A stretch of 50,605 bases of DNA from Deltaproteobacteria bacterium (GTDB taxonomy: Bacteria > Desulfobacterota > Desulfarculia > Adiutricales > Adiutricaceae), in assembly GCA_031276865.1 (NCBI GenBank), contig JAISMF010000009.1, positions 1 to 50,605 on the forward strand. The letters are read 5' to 3'. This document shows, in pieces, positions 35,455 to 43,663 of the stretch. Numbering within the stretch: position 1 is the first letter of the stretch; every line of letters begins with the position of its first letter. The notes below the pieces were generated by a model. That model saw only the letters and a list, made by a program, of their open reading frames with translations. It was not told where the DNA came from and did no database searches. A program made the translations under genes and the position numbers.

Positions 35455-35920
35455 CCGGTGTCTTGTTTGATGTTTTTTATTTCACTGAGCATATAATACC
35501 CTCATCCGTTCAGCCGCCTTTTACCGGGTGTTTGGAAGCCACCCAAAATAATAATTTGTTATACTCCACTATTTTTTAATTGAACTGGTCATGGAAACCA
35601 TCCTTAGGCTCCGTCTCTTCCCAGGCGGACACTCCCCTCCCCGCCTTTCCAGTGGAGAAAAGTACGGTTTTCTCGAGGAACAGACATATCGTCCCTCCCC
35701 AGCGCGGTCCACGGACATGCGGCTTGGAAATTTTTTCGAGAGGCTTCTTCCAGGTGACCTTCCGGGTCCCGAGGGTCGGACCTTCCAGCCTGCGCCGCCC
35801 CGGCGGGGGCTGAAGCGAAAAGAAGGACGGCGGCGTGTCTATTTCCGGGGGACGACGGGCTCGGGCTTGCGTCATCCCTAAAGCCCGTGGCTGAACTCGT
35901 TTCCGCCGAGAAAGGTAAGA
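35455..35920. other. Spacer between AAA-ATPase copy 2 and the broken copy 3
   Basis: The first 100 bases match the 3' flank of copy 1, with the shared block at 35508-35560. GC-rich DNA at 35590-35880 has overlapping frames on both strands with no recognisable family. Confidence 0.45.
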
Positions 35921-36402
35921 AGGATCTGGACTCTCTTTTCTCTGATCGTTATGAAGAAACTCTTAACGCTCTCATAGCTAATAAATAGACGCGCCCAGAC
36001 GCCACAATCGCCGATCTTAGGAAAAAATTATTACATTGGTACGATGGCTATGTTTTTGACGGAGAAACACCGTTTGACGAAACCGCGTCAGACAAACCGA
36101 TCAGAGTTTTAAATCCATTTTCCATTGTTCAATTTTTCGAAGAAAAATCATTTAACGACTTCTGGTTCCAAACGGGCCCAGCCACTTTTCTGGCGAATCT
36201 CATCGCAAACGACCCTGACTCTTTTAAGTTTAAAATGCCGCTCATAGCTTCACAACGAAGCCTAAAATCATTTATTTCCGCGAGTGACTCTCCTATTCCT
36301 ATATTGTTTCAAACTGGCTATCTTACCTTAAAAGATGTTTTCCAGGAAGACGACGAGACTACTTTTTCGCTTAAAATACCTAATATGGAAGTGGAGCGCG
36401 GC
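35921..36402 (+). pseudogene. AAA-ATPase-like / PD-(D/E)XK family, copy 3 (internal fragment)
   Basis: About 160 codons equivalent to the middle of copy 1, from DLDSLF to PNMEVERG, and closer to copy 1 than to copy 2. There is an in-frame TAG at 35986-35988 where copy 1 has Lys. Both the ATPase motifs and the nuclease core are absent. Homology stops abruptly after GTGGAGCGCGGC at 36402, right before an inverted repeat. Confidence 0.9.
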
Positions 36403-36407
36403 CTATT

Positions 36408-36446
36408 TAGATTTACGCCGGTTTAAGCCCGTCTCCCGTAAATCTA
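36408..36446. repeat. Perfect 10-base inverted repeat at the copy 3 breakpoint
   Basis: TAGATTTACG (36408-36417) and CGTAAATCTA (36437-36446) are separated by 19 bases. It begins five bases after homology to copy 1 is lost, so it may mark the end of an inserted element or a recombination site. Confidence 0.6.
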
Positions 36447-36602
36447 CAAGCGGTCTTTCCTCCTTTTCTCCTCTTTAACGGGCGGCGGGGGCGAAAGGGC
36501 CCCGACCTCGGGGTCCGGGAGATCCTCCGAAAGAAGCCGCGCGAAAAATAAACCTCAACGCCGCTTCGCTTCCGCAGGCTTATTTACCGCCAAGCCGCTT
36601 TA

Positions 36603-36633
36603 GAAAAAAAAGCCCGCCTTTTTAAAGCGGGCT
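36603..36633 (-). terminator. Terminator of the encapsulin operon
   Basis: AGCCCGC (36611-36617) pairs with GCGGGCT (36627-36633). On the minus strand the stem is followed by eight T residues. It lies 30 bases beyond the serine acetyltransferase stop. Confidence 0.85.
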
Positions 36634-36663
36634 CCTTGAAAAAAAATAAACGAAGGGTTCCGG

Positions 36664-37599
36664 TCAGATGACGTAGTCCCAGAACTCGTCTTGCAAAACG
36701 TCGGAAACGGGTTCTTTTTTGTCGCTCAAGAGCCTTAGATCGGTGTTCTTCACGCTCACCTTGGTCCTTTCGGGGATGCTTTTGGTGATGAAGGCGTTGG
36801 AGCCGATGACCACTCCCTCGCCTATGACGGTCGCGCCTCCCAGGATGGAGGCCCCCGAGTATATGGTCACGTGATCCTCTATGGTCGGGTGCCTTTTCAC
36901 GCCCCCCAAAAGCCTTCCGCCCCGGGTGGAAAGCGCCCCCAGGGTCACGCCCTGGTAGATCTTCACGTGGTTTCCGATGACGGTTGTCTCGCCGATGACG
37001 ATGCCGGTTCCGTGGTCGATGAAGAAGTGATGCCCGATGGAGGCTCCCGGGTGGATGTCGATTCCGGTGAGGCTGTGGGCGTGCTCGGTCATCATCCTGG
37101 GGATGAGGGGCACCTTCAGGAGGTAGAGCTCGTGGGCCAGCCTGTTCACGGTGATGGCGTAGACGCCCGGATACGAGAGAATGATCTCGTCCCGGTTGAA
37201 GGCCGCCGGATCCCCCTCGTAGGAGGCCTCCACGTCCGTCTGGAGGATCTCCCTTAAAGCCGGCACCCTTCCCAGAAAACTCCGGGTGAGGGCCCTGGCC
37301 TCGCTTCCCGGATCCTGGGGCGAGGGGTCCAAGGCGGAGAGGGCGTGGCGGATCTGCCTTTCCAGATTTTCGATGAGCCTTTCCAGGACGTCCCCCACGA
37401 AATACTCGAGGTAGTCCCCTTTCAAGGGCTTGCCGGTGAAGTAGCCGGGAAAGATCAGCCCCTTCAGCTCTTCCAAGATTTCCAGGATGGAACCCCGGTC
37501 TATTTGATCCTCGCCTTCCAGCCTGATGACGTGGGGAAGCGCTCCGTAGCTCTCCAGAAAGGCGTTAACGAGCTTTCTCACTCCGCCGTTGTCTCCCAT
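36664..37599 (-). CDS. Serine O-acetyltransferase (CysE/EpsC-like)
   Basis: Acetylates L-serine to O-acetylserine, the acceptor for cysteine synthase; cytosolic. The C-terminal left-handed beta-helix shows hexapeptide repeats: HPGASIGHHFFIDHGTGIVI, then IGNHVKIYQGVTLGA, KRHPTIEDHVTIYSGASILG and VIGSNAFITKSIPE. His and Asp of the active site (DHGTG, HPT) are present. The alpha-helical N-terminal part of about 150 residues is typical of the longer EpsC type. It is the last gene of the encapsulin-desulfurase operon (139 bases after the desulfurase). Serine acetyltransferases are a known neighbour of family 2A encapsulins. Confidence 0.9.
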   Translation of the reverse strand: MGDNGGVRKLVNAFLESYGALPHVIRLEGEDQIDRGSILEILEELKGLIFPGYFTGKPLKGDYLEYFVGDVLERLIENLERQIRHALSALDPSPQDPGSEARALTRSFLGRVPALREILQTDVEASYEGDPAAFNRDEIILSYPGVYAITVNRLAHELYLLKVPLIPRMMTEHAHSLTGIDIHPGASIGHHFFIDHGTGIVIGETTVIGNHVKIYQGVTLGALSTRGGRLLGGVKRHPTIEDHVTIYSGASILGGATVIGEGVVIGSNAFITKSIPERTKVSVKNTDLRLLSDKKEPVSDVLQDEFWDYVI

Positions 37600-37738
37600 G
37601 TTTCGATCCTTTCCGGGTCGTTCCGGTTTTCCCCGCCGGAAAAAGAGGCGCCGGAGGAATCCCGGGCCCCGGGGTGGCCCGGGCCCGGGATTCCTCCGGT
37701 CGCCGTGAACGAACGCTCCTTTAGGGAAAAAGAACGCC

Positions 37739-39757
37739 CTAAGGGGCTATCTCCTTTAAGACGGAGACGAAGTACTCCACCTCTTCCGCGGTGTTGTAGA
37801 AGGCCAATGACGCCCGCACCGTGCCTTCGAGCCCGAAGCGCCTTAGGATGGGCTGCGAGCAGTGGTGGCCGGCGCGCACGGCTATTCCGGCCGCGCTGAG
37901 CTTGGTTCCCACCTCCTCGATGGCCGCCCCCTCCACGATAAACGAGATGACCGAGGCCTTGGTGGGCGCCGTGCCGATGATGGTCACCCGGGGGAGCTTG
38001 CTAAGCAGATCCGTCGCGTAGCGCAAGAGGGATTCCTCGTAGTTCTGGATGTTCAAAATCCCCACGTCGCTCACGTAGTCCAGCGCGGCTCCCAGACCCA
38101 CGGCCCCGCCGATGTTGCCGGTCCCGGCCTCGAACTTCTGGGGATGGCCCTGGTAGACGGTCTTCTCGAAGGTGACGTCCGCTATCATGTTGCCGCCGCC
38201 CTGGTAGGGCTCGGCGGCGGTTAAAACCTCGTCCGTGCCGTAGATGGCGCCGATGCCCGTGGGTCCGTAGATCTTGTGTCCGGAGAAGACGAAGAAGTCC
38301 GGATTCAAGGCCGTCACGTCCACGGGAATGTGGGAGATGGACTGGGCCCCGTCGATGTTTATGGGAACCCCCCGGGCGTGGGCCGCTCCCACGAGCGAGG
38401 CCACCGGGGTGACGGTTCCCAGGGAGTTGGAGACGTGGGTCACCGACACGAAGCGGGTCCGCGGGTTGAAGAGTTTGAGGTACTCCGGAAATACGATTTG
38501 GCCCCGCTCGTCCACCGGAATCACCCGCAGGCGGGCGCCGCTCTTGGCCGCGACCAGCTGCCAGGGGACGATGTTCGCGTGGTGCTCCAAGTTCGAAACG
38601 ATGATCTCGTCGCCCGCCGAGAGCCGCGGCAGCACGTAGCTGTTCGCGATGAGGTTTATGGCCTCGGTCGTTCCCCTGGCGAAGACGATGTTTCGGGAGC
38701 TCTTGGCGCCGATGAAGCGCGCCACCTTCTCCCGGGCGGCCTCGTAGGCGTCGGTGGCCCTGGCCGCCAGGGCGTGGGCGCCCCGGTGCACGTTGGAGTT
38801 CTCCTCCCGGTAGTATTTAACCAGCCTCTCGATGACCTGGACGGGCTTCTGGGTGGTCGCGGCGTTGTCGAACCAGACGAGTCGCCTCCCGCCCTCCACC
38901 TTTTCGTGGAGGATGGGGAAGTCGTCCCGGATCCGGGAGACCGGCCGCGCCCCCACGTAGGCCGGGGGTTTCCCCGTCTCCGGGGAGCCGGGCTTTTTGG
39001 CGCTTCCGCCCTCCCGGGGGGGGAGGCTTCCCTCGTCCGCGGGCTCGATCACCGGGCTGTAGGCCGGAGAAGCTCCCTGGGGATCGGTTTCGCCGAAAAC
39101 GCCGAGGTCCAGGGAGGCGGCCAGGAAATTCCTGGCCGCCTCGTAGGCGACCTGGGAGTTAAGCAGGGTCGGGCCGGAAAAGAGGCTTTCCGGATCCGCC
39201 CCGAAGCCGCCGAGGCTCGGAAGCTCGGCGGCGCTGGGGAGCTCCGGCGAGGCGGCGGCCCCCGGGGGCTTCGCGCCTGGACTTCCGTCCAAAGCGGCCG
39301 CGTTTTCCAAATCGAGATCCGCCGGAAGCGCCGCCTCCGGAACGCGGTAGTCCGGAAGGCTTTGGATGGATCCCAGGTTCTCGGGATTCAAATCCGCCGG
39401 AAGCGCCGCCTCCGGAGCGTGATAGTCGGGGAAGCTCCGGAGGGAAGCGGTGTTTTCCGGATTGACGGAGGAGGGGATCAAGGCCTCCGGGGCGTGATAG
39501 TCGGGGACGCTCTGAAGCGATCCCGGTTCCGGAGAGTCGAACCCCGAAGGGATCCCGGGGATGGTCTCCGCCGCCGTGAAGAGCGAGGCCTCCGGAGGAA
39601 CGGCGTCCGGCGGAGGGGCCTGGGGCGCGGCGCTCCAGGATGGGGCCGGGGCCTCGTTTCCCGGATCCGCCGGAACTCCCCCGGCGCCGCTTCCCGAAAG
39701 CCCGGGGTAGCTGGGGGTCGCCGGGTATTTCAGGTAGTCCGGTTTACTTGTAGTCAT
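37739..39757 (-). CDS. Cysteine desulfurase (SufS-type), encapsulin cargo with long loading tail
   Basis: PLP enzyme that converts cysteine to alanine and a protein persulfide. Residues 275-672 are the SufS/CsdA fold: RDDFPIL...LVWFDNAATTQKP, EHHAN (about 391), DGAQS (469-473), the PLP lysine in FSGHK (K495) and the catalytic Cys in RAGHHCSQ (C633). Residues 1-270 form a Pro/Ala/Gly/Ser-rich disordered tail with three 25-residue repeats (85-159) starting PDYHAPEA, PDYHAPEA and PDYRVPEA, plus NSQVAYEAARNFLAASLDLG at 200-219. In family 2A encapsulin systems such N-terminal tails load the enzyme into the shell. The gene overlaps the encapsulin gene by 14 bases, fitting co-translation and cargo loading. 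Confidence 0.93.
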   Translation of the reverse strand: MTTSKPDYLKYPATPSYPGLSGSGAGGVPADPGNEAPAPSWSAAPQAPPPDAVPPEASLFTAAETIPGIPSGFDSPEPGSLQSVPDYHAPEALIPSSVNPENTASLRSFPDYHAPEAALPADLNPENLGSIQSLPDYRVPEAALPADLDLENAAALDGSPGAKPPGAAASPELPSAAELPSLGGFGADPESLFSGPTLLNSQVAYEAARNFLAASLDLGVFGETDPQGASPAYSPVIEPADEGSLPPREGGSAKKPGSPETGKPPAYVGARPVSRIRDDFPILHEKVEGGRRLVWFDNAATTQKPVQVIERLVKYYREENSNVHRGAHALAARATDAYEAAREKVARFIGAKSSRNIVFARGTTEAINLIANSYVLPRLSAGDEIIVSNLEHHANIVPWQLVAAKSGARLRVIPVDERGQIVFPEYLKLFNPRTRFVSVTHVSNSLGTVTPVASLVGAAHARGVPINIDGAQSISHIPVDVTALNPDFFVFSGHKIYGPTGIGAIYGTDEVLTAAEPYQGGGNMIADVTFEKTVYQGHPQKFEAGTGNIGGAVGLGAALDYVSDVGILNIQNYEESLLRYATDLLSKLPRVTIIGTAPTKASVISFIVEGAAIEEVGTKLSAAGIAVRAGHHCSQPILRRFGLEGTVRASLAFYNTAEEVEYFVSVLKEIAP
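39281..39505 (-). repeat. Three 75-base repeats coding the cargo-tail motif
   Basis: These encode residues 85-159 of the cysteine desulfurase. Each unit reads PDY(H/R)xPEAxxPxxxxxENxxx. A partial fourth unit (PGIPSGFDSPEPGSLQSV) precedes them. Repeated short motifs in a disordered tail suggest multivalent binding to the shell interior. Confidence 0.8.
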
Positions 39758-40685
39758 AGTAGTTCCCCACCTCCACCTCCTCCAAGACGGCGAGGGCGTC
39801 GTCGGCTAGGACGGCCGCGGAGCAGTAGATGGAGAGGAGATAGGAGGAGACGCCCAAGTCGTCCACGCCGCGGAAGCGGATGGCCAGACCCCTGGACTGC
39901 TCGCCGGGCAGTCCGGCCTGGTAGAGCCCCACCACGCCGCGTTTGTTCTCGCCGGTGCGGACCAGGAGGATGTTGGTTTTTCCGCTCTGGCTCTGGGGAT
40001 CCTTCAAGCCGTCCACGAAGAGCTTGTTGGTGGGCACGAGGGGGACGCCCCGCCACTGGATGAAGGCCGCCCCCAGGATGTTCACGTAGGTGGGCGGAAC
40101 GCCACGGCGGGTGCACTCCCTACCGAAGGCCGCGATGGCCCGGGGGTGGGCCAGGAAGAAGGAGGGCTCCTTCCAGACCTTGGTTAACAGCTCGTCTAGG
40201 TCGTCCGGAGTGGGGGAGCCGTTGCGGGTCTTGATTCGCTGGGAGGGGACGGCGTTTTTCAGGAGGCCGTACTCGTCGTTATTTATGATCTGGCTTTCCT
40301 GGCGCTCCCTGAGGCTCTCGATTCCCAAGGCCAGCTGCTCGGCGGTCTGGTCGTAGGGGGAGCTGTAGACGTCGGTCACCTTGGTGTCCACGTTGATGAT
40401 GGTGCTGATGGAGTTGAGGATGTACTCCCGGGGTTTGGCCTGGTACTCCACGTAGCCCTGGGGGATGTCCACCTTGCCGGGATCCTGGGAGCACAGGACG
40501 TCCAGAGGCGTCTCGCCCTCCTCCACGCGGTTCACACGGTAGATGCCGCTGTCGAGGGCCTTGAATTCCAGAAGCCTGGACAAAAAGCGGGGGGTGATGG
40601 AGGCGAACTGGGGTCTGGTCTTGTTGATGTCCGCCAGCTGGTAAGCCTTCTGCGACGACAGGGCGTTGATTTTCTTTTCTGACAT
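39744..40685 (-). CDS. Family 2A encapsulin shell protein (SrpI-like)
   Basis: A 313-residue HK97-fold nanocompartment shell protein. Family 2A hallmarks are the N-terminal arm (LSSQKAYQLADINKTRPQFA, then SITPRFLSRLL) and VDIPQGYVEYQAKPREYILN, NDEYGLLKNAVPSQRI, FFLAHPRAIAAFGRECTRRG and LGAAFIQWRGVPLVPTNKL. About 60 copies would self-assemble around the cysteine desulfurase encoded immediately downstream. No cyclic-nucleotide-binding insert is present, which separates it from family 2B. ATG 40685 follows GGAAAGAGAG. Family 2A shells in other bacteria carry cysteine desulfurase and are linked to sulfur handling or storage. The upstream 950 bases hold no gene, so it is probably the first gene of its transcript. 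Confidence 0.93.
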   Translation of the reverse strand: MSEKKINALSSQKAYQLADINKTRPQFASITPRFLSRLLEFKALDSGIYRVNRVEEGETPLDVLCSQDPGKVDIPQGYVEYQAKPREYILNSISTIINVDTKVTDVYSSPYDQTAEQLALGIESLRERQESQIINNDEYGLLKNAVPSQRIKTRNGSPTPDDLDELLTKVWKEPSFFLAHPRAIAAFGRECTRRGVPPTYVNILGAAFIQWRGVPLVPTNKLFVDGLKDPQSQSGKTNILLVRTGENKRGVVGLYQAGLPGEQSRGLAIRFRGVDDLGVSSYLLSIYCSAAVLADDALAVLEEVEVGNYYDYK

Positions 40686-41654
40686 GTTCTCTCTTTCCTT
40701 GGAAAGGATCTCGTCCTTCTGGTAGGTGATTAGGTTTCCGGTAATGAATTTCCATCGAAATGAAATTCGCGTTATCTCGGAGCGGCCGGGGTCGCCGGCG
40801 CTTGATCAAAAAAGCGGTTAAGGAAAAACCGAGGGTCTCTCGGGATAAATATTCGGGGCCGCGCGCTTTAAATTGGCGGATGTTTATTTCGCTTGAAGCG
40901 TCTTTTTTCGGCGCCCGACTGTTTCCCCGGCTTTCGGGAGCGGGAATGAAAACTATTCCGCGCTTTTTTTTCGAATTGAAATGAAAAAACGAATGAAAAA
41001 TACTGAAAAAAAAAACGAAAAAAAATGAAAAAAAAATGAAAAAAAACGAAAAAAAAGTTAAGGCTAGCGGACGGCGAATCCGGCCCGCGTGAAGCGCCTG
41101 AAGCGGATTCGCGGGACGGTTTCACCACCTAGGCTGAAAAGCGCGGGCGATCCGTTCCGGGGATCGGATCGATTCGCGAACGCCCCGTCCTGAAATCAAA
41201 TATAACAGCTAACTTTATGATACTCAAGATAATAAAAAAAAAAAAATAAAAAAAAATTATCGGGTGTTAAAAAATATTTTCGTCTTTTAGTGATAAACAA
41301 TTAAATTAAAAACATCTAAATTAAAAACATCTAAATGAAAAAACAGGGCGGACTGGCCGTCACGCCTTTTTCGACGCGTTTTCCGCCGCGGCGAGGGTTT
41401 GATAATTAATTAGCTGTTCTTTTCCGGCGATTTATTCGGGGGGATCTTTTTTCCGGATCCGGGGCGTTTCTTCGCCGGAGTCCTCTTCGAACGTTATTTT
41501 CCCCGCCCGAAAAGAGTAGGCGAGGCGTCGCCGGGGAGGGCTTCGCCGTAAGGTTTTTTTTCGTGATTTCACCGCCTCCCGGGCGTCTTCAGCGGAAAAA
41601 ATTTCACGGGCGTTTCTTTTTTGGCTTCGGTCGACTTCGGGGCGGGAGGGGGGT
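40686..41654. other. AT-rich spacer with A-tract repeats
   Basis: No gene supported. Positions 40978-41060 are an irregular tandem array of GAAAAAAA(A)T/C units, and 41300-41345 repeats TTAAATTAAAAACATC. The encapsulin promoter must lie in this region. Long phased A-tracts could bend DNA or bind a nucleoid protein. Confidence 0.5.
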
Positions 41655-42818
41655 TTAGTAGAGGACGGTTCGCGGTTCCACCTCCCTGGCCCAGCCGGCG
41701 ATACCGTCCTCCAGGTTGTACATGGGTCCCTTGTAGCCCGCGTCCTTCAAAGCCTTGATGGCGTAGAGGCTTCTTTTGCCTATCTTGCAGATGAAGACGA
41801 GATCGGTTTTGGGGTCGAACTCGTCCATGCGCCGCACCAGCTGCCCGAAGGGCACGGCTACGGCTTCCTCGAATTTGAACATCACCCTTTCGTGGGGCTC
41901 CCTTATGTCCACTATCTGGAGCCTCTCCTTTCTGTCCAGCCTGGCCTTGAGCTCCCCCGCCGTGACGGAGGGGAGGGGATCGTCCGTACGCTCGTTTAGG
42001 CCGCAGAATTGCTCGTAGTCGACGAGCGCGGTTATCGTCGGATTTTTTCCGCAGACCGGACAGTTGGGATCCTTTTCCAAACGCAGCGTCCTCTGCTTCA
42101 TGAGCCAGGCGTCCATGACCAGGAGCCTTCCCACCAAGGGGTTTCCGCCGCCCACGACGAGTTTTATCACCTCCGCCGCCTGGATGGATCCCAAGATTCC
42201 GGGGAGCACCCCCATGACTCCGCCCTCGCCGCAGGATGGCACCAGGCCCGGGGGCGGCGGCGAGGGGTAGAGGCAGCGGTAGCAGGGACCCTTTTCGGCG
42301 TCGAAGACCGTGGCCTGGCCCTCGAATTGGAAGATGGAGGCGTAGACGTTGGGTTTTTTAAGAAAGACGCAGGCGTCCCCCACCAGGTAGCGGGTGGGGT
42401 AGTTGTCCGTGCCGTCGGCGACGACGTCGAAGTTTTTCAGGATCTCCAAGGCGTTGCGGCTGGTGAGACGGAGGTTGAAGGCCTCCACCTTTAGATCCGG
42501 GTTCAAGGCCTTCAAGCGGTCCGCGGCCGCGGCCACCTTGGGGCGCAGGCGGTCCCGCTCGGAGAATATGATCTGCCGCTGGAGGTTGGACTCCTCCACC
42601 ACGTCGAAGTCGACGAGGCCCAGGGTGCCCACCCCGGCGGCGGCCAGGTAGAGGGCCAGGGGGGCCCCCAGGCCGCCCGTGCCCACGATGAGGACCCGCG
42701 CGGCCTTGAGACGCTTCTGGCCCTCGAGGCCCACCTCCGGTAAAAGGAGGTGCCGGCTGTAGCGGGACAGCTCCCCGGGGCTCAGATCCTGGAGCCTGTC
42801 CGCGGAAATGAGGTCCAT
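41655..42818 (-). CDS. MoeB/ThiF-type sulfur-carrier activating enzyme fused to rhodanese domain (MoeZ-like)
   Basis: Adenylates the C-terminal glycine of a ubiquitin-like sulfur carrier and converts it to a thiocarboxylate using sulfur held on its rhodanese domain. Features in the 387-residue protein: nucleotide loop GTGGLGA (46-52), DFDVVEESNLQRQ, zinc ligands C179/C182 (CYRC) and C253/C256 (CPVC), CGEGGVMGVLPG with Cys196, and the rhodanese Cys344 in FICKIGKRS. It starts three bases after the stop of the CysO-like gene, its obvious substrate. In mycobacteria the same domain arrangement (MoeZ) serves CysO-dependent cysteine synthesis. Sulfur could come from the encapsulated desulfurase (inference). 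Confidence 0.93.
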   Translation of the reverse strand: MDLISADRLQDLSPGELSRYSRHLLLPEVGLEGQKRLKAARVLIVGTGGLGAPLALYLAAAGVGTLGLVDFDVVEESNLQRQIIFSERDRLRPKVAAAADRLKALNPDLKVEAFNLRLTSRNALEILKNFDVVADGTDNYPTRYLVGDACVFLKKPNVYASIFQFEGQATVFDAEKGPCYRCLYPSPPPPGLVPSCGEGGVMGVLPGILGSIQAAEVIKLVVGGGNPLVGRLLVMDAWLMKQRTLRLEKDPNCPVCGKNPTITALVDYEQFCGLNERTDDPLPSVTAGELKARLDRKERLQIVDIREPHERVMFKFEEAVAVPFGQLVRRMDEFDPKTDLVFICKIGKRSLYAIKALKDAGYKGPMYNLEDGIAGWAREVEPRTVLY

Positions 42819-42821
42819 CGT

Positions 42822-43130
42822 TTAATCCCGCCCCCCGAAGGACGGAGGCTCGGGGCGTCCTCCGGCTATGGCCGGCACCAGGGAGACGGAGTCGCCGTCC
42901 TTAACGGGGGTATGGAGGCCGCCGGTGTCGCGTATGTTCGATTCCCCCACGAAAACGTTGATGAACTCCCTCAGGGCGCCGTTTTCGCCGTAGAGGTGGG
43001 GCCGGATGTCCGGATACCTGGCGGCCAGGGCCTCCAGGAGCTCGGCCACGGTGGAGCCGGGAAGCTCCAGCTCGGATAATCTGTCGGTGAATCCCCTCAG
43101 CGCGGCGGGAATGAAAAGGGTCGCCCCCAT
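42822..43130 (-). CDS. CysO/ThiS/MoaD-like sulfur-carrier protein with C-terminal extension after Gly-Gly
   Basis: A 102-residue ubiquitin-fold protein. ATG 43130 is preceded by a perfect GGAGGTC site. The fold is evident from MGATLFIPAALRGFTDRLSE, VAELLEALAARYPDI and VKDGDSVSLVPAIAGG, which closely follows mycobacterial CysO (ending DGDSVTILPAVAGG). There the protein ends at GG; here GG (90-91) is followed by eleven residues, RPEPPSFGGRD, including a second GG (99-100). The tail must be removed before the glycine can be activated, and a JAMM protease gene lies next door. The gene is in the cluster cysK-JAMM-cysO-moeZ, the gene content of the CysM/CysO/Mec+ pathway. Confidence 0.92.
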   Translation of the reverse strand: MGATLFIPAALRGFTDRLSELELPGSTVAELLEALAARYPDIRPHLYGENGALREFINVFVGESNIRDTGGLHTPVKDGDSVSLVPAIAGGRPEPPSFGGRD

Positions 43131-43222
43131 GATGACCTCCGTTAAAAAAGCTAAAAACAAGCGAACCGGGCGCTCTTCGCCCGGCGTCTCAAAAAGATCC
43201 GGAATTCCCTGGTCCGCCCTTT

Positions 43223-43663
43223 TCAGGACTCCGAAAGCCCAAGGCCTATCTCCTCCGGCTCGAAACCCGAGCGGTCGTTTTTCAGGATCCAGCTGGTGAG
43301 CGCTTTGGGACTCCCCCCGTCCACCGAGACGATTATATAGGAGTAGAAGGGGAGGGCGTGATCCAGATCGTACTTCGAAGGCTCGGCGGGATGATCCGGA
43401 TGCGAATGGTAGACGCCGATCACGTCCAGCCCCAGCCTCCGGGCCTCGCTTTCCCCCTTTAAAAAATCCTCCGCCTCGATTACGAAGCGCCTTCTCTTGT
43501 CCTCCCCCTCCCGGCTGTTGTTCACCCGCAGGAGCCCCTTCGCGAGGCGTCCGCCGTCCCCCTTCTCGGAACCCAGGATCAGCCCGCAGCACTCGTAGGG
43601 GTAGGAGAGCCTCCCCTCCTCTAAAATTTCCTCCCGCACGCCGGGGGCCAAATGGATTCTCAC
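43223..43663 (-). CDS. JAMM (MPN+) metalloprotease, Mec-like
   Basis: A zinc-dependent deubiquitinase-like peptidase of 146 residues. The full JAMM motif is present: Glu24 (YPYECCGLILG), His86 and His88 (VYHSHPDHP), Ser96 and Asp99 (EPSKYDLDHA). In the CysO pathway the homologue Mec+ cleaves the newly made CysO-cysteine adduct to release cysteine. In related clusters JAMM proteins trim residues beyond the Gly-Gly of the carrier. Both jobs fit here, since the carrier carries an eleven-residue tail. The GTG start overlaps the cysK stop (GTGA), indicating coupling. Confidence 0.93.
   Translation of the reverse strand: MRIHLAPGVREEILEEGRLSYPYECCGLILGSEKGDGGRLAKGLLRVNNSREGEDKRRRFVIEAEDFLKGESEARRLGLDVIGVYHSHPDHPAEPSKYDLDHALPFYSYIIVSVDGGSPKALTSWILKNDRSGFEPEEIGLGLSES

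Noticed and set aside
38276..40063. 595-codon plus-strand frame antisense to the cysteine desulfurase and encapsulin
   Set aside because: It exactly shadows two well-supported genes, has Gly/Val/Arg-rich repetitive composition and no family motif.
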